From the NCBI GenBank assembly GCA_900551015.1, contig URUI01000049.1, positions 1 to 15,365 of the forward strand: DNA of 15,365 bases, given 5' to 3'. Positions 13,395 through 15,365 of this stretch are shown here, piece after piece. Each line of letters begins with the position of its first letter. The first letter of the stretch is position 1. This stretch comes from an uncultured Collinsella sp. Lineage in GTDB: Bacteria > Actinomycetota > Coriobacteriia > Coriobacteriales > Coriobacteriaceae. A model generated the notes under the pieces. It had not been told where the DNA came from. It was given only the letters and a program-made list of their open reading frames with translations, and made no database searches. The position numbers were made by a program, and so were the translations under genes.

Positions 13395-14435
13395 ATGTCT
13401 GAGCTCAACCCCGTCCGCATTGCCGTCATCGGCGCCGGCGCCATGGGCCGCAACCACATCCGCTTTGTCACCGAGGAGCCCGAGGCCGAGCTCGTCGCCA
13501 TCGCCGACGCCTTTGAGGGCGCCCGCGCCACGGCCGAGGCCGCCGGCGTGCCGTTTTACACCGATCCCGCTCAGATGATGGACGAGGTCAAGCCCGAGGC
13601 CGTCATCATCGCCACGCCCAACGACCTGCACCTGGGCGTTGCCCGCGAGGCTGTGAAGCGCAACATCGTGCCGCTGGTCGAAAAGCCGATCTCCAACGAT
13701 CTCGAGGATGCCCAGGCCTTCGCCGCCGAGGCCGAGACCGCCGGCGTGCCCGTGCTCGTGGGTCAGCACCGTCGCCACAACCCCTTCGTCAACAAGGCCA
13801 AGGAGATCATCGAGTCCGGCGAGCTGGGCAAGCTCACCGTGTCGAGCTTCCACTACATGATCTATAAGAATGACGAGTACTTCGATGTCGAGTGGCGCCG
13901 CAAGAAGGGTGCCGGCCCGATTCTGGTCAACCTGGTGCACGACGTCGACCTGCTCCGTTACCTGCTGGGCGAGCCCGTTGCCGTCCAGGGTATGCAGTCC
14001 AGCGCCGCCCGCGGTTTTGAGACCGAGGACTCCGCCGTGGTCAACGTCCGTTTTGCCGATGGCGCGCTCGCGAGCATGACCATCTCCGACGCCACCGCCA
14101 GCCCCTGGAACTGGGAGGCGACCGCCCGCGAGGACCCGCAGTACCGCCCCTTCGACGCCGATGCCTACTTCATCGGCGGCACTAAAGGCGCCCTGTCGCT
14201 GCCCCGCCTGCACCAGTTCTCCTACGACGGCGCCTCCAACTGGCATAAGCCGCTGCAGATGGAGATTCCTGCCGTCGACCCGGCGCTGCCGCACAAGATG
14301 CAGCTCAAGCACTTTGTGAAGGTTGTCCGCCGCGAGGTCGAGCCCGTCGTGACCCCCGCCGATAACGTCAAGACGCTCACGCTTCTCAACGCCATCAAGG
14401 AGGCCGCCGAGACCGGCCAGTTCGTCGAGCTGTAA
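13395..14435 (+). CDS. Gfo/Idh/MocA family oxidoreductase
   Basis: This 346-residue NAD(P)-dependent dehydrogenase comes from a family that acts on sugars, inositols and sugar derivatives. The Rossmann motif is VIGAGAMGRNH (11-21), with Asp38 at the end of strand 2. The conserved EKPIS (96-100) supplies the catalytic Lys97. The C-terminal substrate domain carries LVNLVHDVDLLRYLLG (177-192), where His182 and Asp185 match the family's H-x2-D active-site segment. AAGGAG is 5 nt upstream of the ATG. Last gene of the SDR-MFS-Gfo/Idh cluster, followed by a terminator at 14507. Together with the SDR it suggests two successive oxidations, or an oxidation plus epimerisation, of one imported compound. 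Confidence 0.93.
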   Translation: MSELNPVRIAVIGAGAMGRNHIRFVTEEPEAELVAIADAFEGARATAEAAGVPFYTDPAQMMDEVKPEAVIIATPNDLHLGVAREAVKRNIVPLVEKPISNDLEDAQAFAAEAETAGVPVLVGQHRRHNPFVNKAKEIIESGELGKLTVSSFHYMIYKNDEYFDVEWRRKKGAGPILVNLVHDVDLLRYLLGEPVAVQGMQSSAARGFETEDSAVVNVRFADGALASMTISDATASPWNWEATAREDPQYRPFDADAYFIGGTKGALSLPRLHQFSYDGASNWHKPLQMEIPAVDPALPHKMQLKHFVKVVRREVEPVVTPADNVKTLTLLNAIKEAAETGQFVEL

Positions 14436-14506
14436 TGCCCCAGGGCGGATCGCGGCAAACCCCCTACCGAGTCCCTCGGTCTGCCCTCGACAAGCCCCTC
14501 TTCTTT

Positions 14507-14541
14507 GCCCCGCGAGCAGCCTCCTGCCCACGGGGCTTTTT
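14507..14541 (+). terminator. Rho-independent terminator of the SDR-MFS-Gfo/Idh cluster
   Basis: GCCCCG (14507-14512) pairs with CGGGGC (14531-14536). An inner stem GCAG/CTGC strengthens the hairpin, and TTTTT follows. The short stretch between the Gfo/Idh stop and this hairpin (14436-14506) contains only a minor dyad (CCGAG-TCC-CTCGG) and no gene. Confidence 0.85.
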
Positions 14542-14605
14542 GCTACTTCGCTGACGATTTTTCTGAGACGGGGGCCTTTTGCACCTCAGCTTGATTCGTT
14601 CGCCA

Positions 14606-14757
14606 CGAAATGGGCCTATCTACTACGTTTAACCGATCACCCTCAACCATGCCAAATTTCGCGAAATAAAAACCGCAGGTAAACAGCTTGCCGATTTTCG
14701 GTAAAACCAGGCACGGTCGACCCATACGGTTCAAACGTAGTAGATGGGTCGTTTTCG
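14606..14757. repeat. Structured intergenic element, copy B
   Basis: Gapless partner of 5086-5237. Terminal arms pair imperfectly: ATCTACTACGTTT on the left has an exact complement on the right, and the flanking CGCCACGAAA (14601-14610) has an exact complement ending at 14763. The nested stem is ACCATGCC (14646-14653) with GGCACGGT (14710-14717), 7 of 8 pairs, different in sequence from copy A. The core AAAACCGCAGGTA (14669-14681) is conserved. CCGA-TTT-TCGG forms a further hairpin near 14691. No ORF is evident. The gap on either side (14542-14605, 14758-14843) holds no gene; TGGTATCCT near 14791-14799 may be an extended -10 for tex. Confidence 0.8.
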
Positions 14758-14843
14758 TGGCGCGGCTCCAAAACAGTCTTTTGGGACGGGTGGTATCCTT
14801 GGTAGCCCTGTGCCGCAAACGCACCTTAAACGCAAGGAGTCCC

Positions 14844-15365
14844 ATGGATCTTATCGCCCAGCTCGCCCGCGAGCTCAACCTTAAGGTCGCCAACGTCGAG
14901 GCGGCCGTCAAGCTCATCGACGAGGGCAACACCATCCCCTTTATCTCGCGCTACCGCAAGGAAGCCACGGGCGGCATGGACGACGTCGCCCTGCGCGCAC
15001 TCGACGAACGCCTGTCCTACCTGCGCAATCTTGAGCAGCGCAAAGAGGACGTCATCCTGCTCATCGATGCCCAGGGCAAACTCACGCCCGAGCTCGAACA
15101 GCAGATTCGCGAGGCCACGCAGCTCCAGCGTGTCGAGGACCTCTACAAACCCTACCGCAAAAAGCGCATGACCCGCGCGCAGAAGGCCCGAGAGGCGGGC
15201 CTGGAGCCGCTCGCCAATATGATCATTATGCAGGCCTCGGCCAAGGGCAGCGCGCTCGATGCCGCCGCAGCCTACGTCAACGAGGAGGCCGGCTTCGACA
15301 CGCCCGAGAATCAGGCCGCTGGTGCCAATGCCCTGAACCAGATAGCGGTTGAAGAACAGGAAGAT
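14844..15365 (+). CDS. tex: Tex family RNA-binding transcription accessory protein, 5' part
   Basis: The frame is open from ATG 14844 to the window edge, giving the first 174 residues of a protein normally about 700-780 long. The N-terminal Tex domain is recognisable: VEAAVKLIDEGNTIPFISRY, then RKEATGGMDD, ERLSYLRNLEQRKE, and VEDLYKPYRKKRMTRAQKAR. Tex is a conserved cytoplasmic nucleic-acid-binding protein with helix-hairpin-helix, RNase H-like (YqgF-type) and S1 domains that would lie beyond the window. It is linked to transcription and stress tolerance. AAGGAG lies 4 nt upstream of the start. It appears to be a separate unit, preceded by the terminator at 14507 and repeat copy B. Confidence 0.93.
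   Translation, partial: MDLIAQLARELNLKVANVEAAVKLIDEGNTIPFISRYRKEATGGMDDVALRALDERLSYLRNLEQRKEDVILLIDAQGKLTPELEQQIREATQLQRVEDLYKPYRKKRMTRAQKAREAGLEPLANMIIMQASAKGSALDAAAAYVNEEAGFDTPENQAAGANALNQIAVEEQED

Noticed and set aside
12387..14531. 714-codon open frame on the minus strand
   Set aside because: It lies opposite the OFA transporter and Gfo/Idh/MocA genes, is Gly/Asp/His-rich with no known motif, and follows from high-GC codon bias on the plus strand.

Overview
The window looks like chromosomal DNA of a high-GC gut actinobacterium of the class Coriobacteriia, most likely Collinsella or a close relative. This is inferred from three things: strong G/C third-position codon bias, the gene content, and several kinds of short palindromic repeat in the gaps between genes (one contains CAAAGGGACTGTCCCTTTG). 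I recall such repeats from Collinsella genomes but could not search for them. I see no rRNA, tRNA, CRISPR array, phage gene or transposase.

Layout. (1) 252-1985, plus strand: a DHA1-type MFS exporter followed by a low-molecular-weight tyrosine phosphatase, behind a leader with two small inverted repeats. (2) 2021-3757: one minus-strand AAA ATPase/DUF4143 gene bracketed by two palindromes of the same sequence family. Its upstream region carries three direct repeats spaced exactly 33 nt apart. (3) 3759-4905, minus strand: a pyridoxamine/pyridoxal kinase whose stop overlaps the start of a small Cys-rich TIGR04076-type protein. (4) 5086-9696, plus strand: a repeat element, a good sigma-70-type promoter with an inverted-repeat operator, then marR and the two halves of a heterodimeric ABC exporter. 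The three genes overlap by 8 nt at each junction. The two ATPase subunits show the complementary loss of catalytic residues expected of an asymmetric exporter. (5) 9697-10009: a gap between convergent genes holding a perfect 35-bp inverted repeat, a strong terminator and a 37-nt near-perfect inverted repeat. (6) 10010-14435: a minus-strand LysR regulator divergent from a plus-strand cluster of SDR dehydrogenase, OFA-type MFS transporter and Gfo/Idh/MocA oxidoreductase. This reads as an uptake-and-oxidation module for a sugar acid, polyol or similar hydroxylated compound of unknown identity. (7) 14507-15365: a terminator, a second copy of the repeat element of region 4, and the first 174 codons of tex, cut by the window edge.

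The most interesting signal is the pair of about 150-nt intergenic elements at 5086-5237 and 14606-14757. They align without a gap at a constant offset of 9520 nt. By hand count they are only about 64% identical over 140 positions, yet both nested stems are kept, with several paired substitutions. That pattern points to a structured RNA or a hairpin-forming mobile repeat. The second is the 33-nt-periodic repeat array in front of the DUF4143 ATPase. No new defence or catalytic system is evident; the novelty lies mostly in the intergenic structures.
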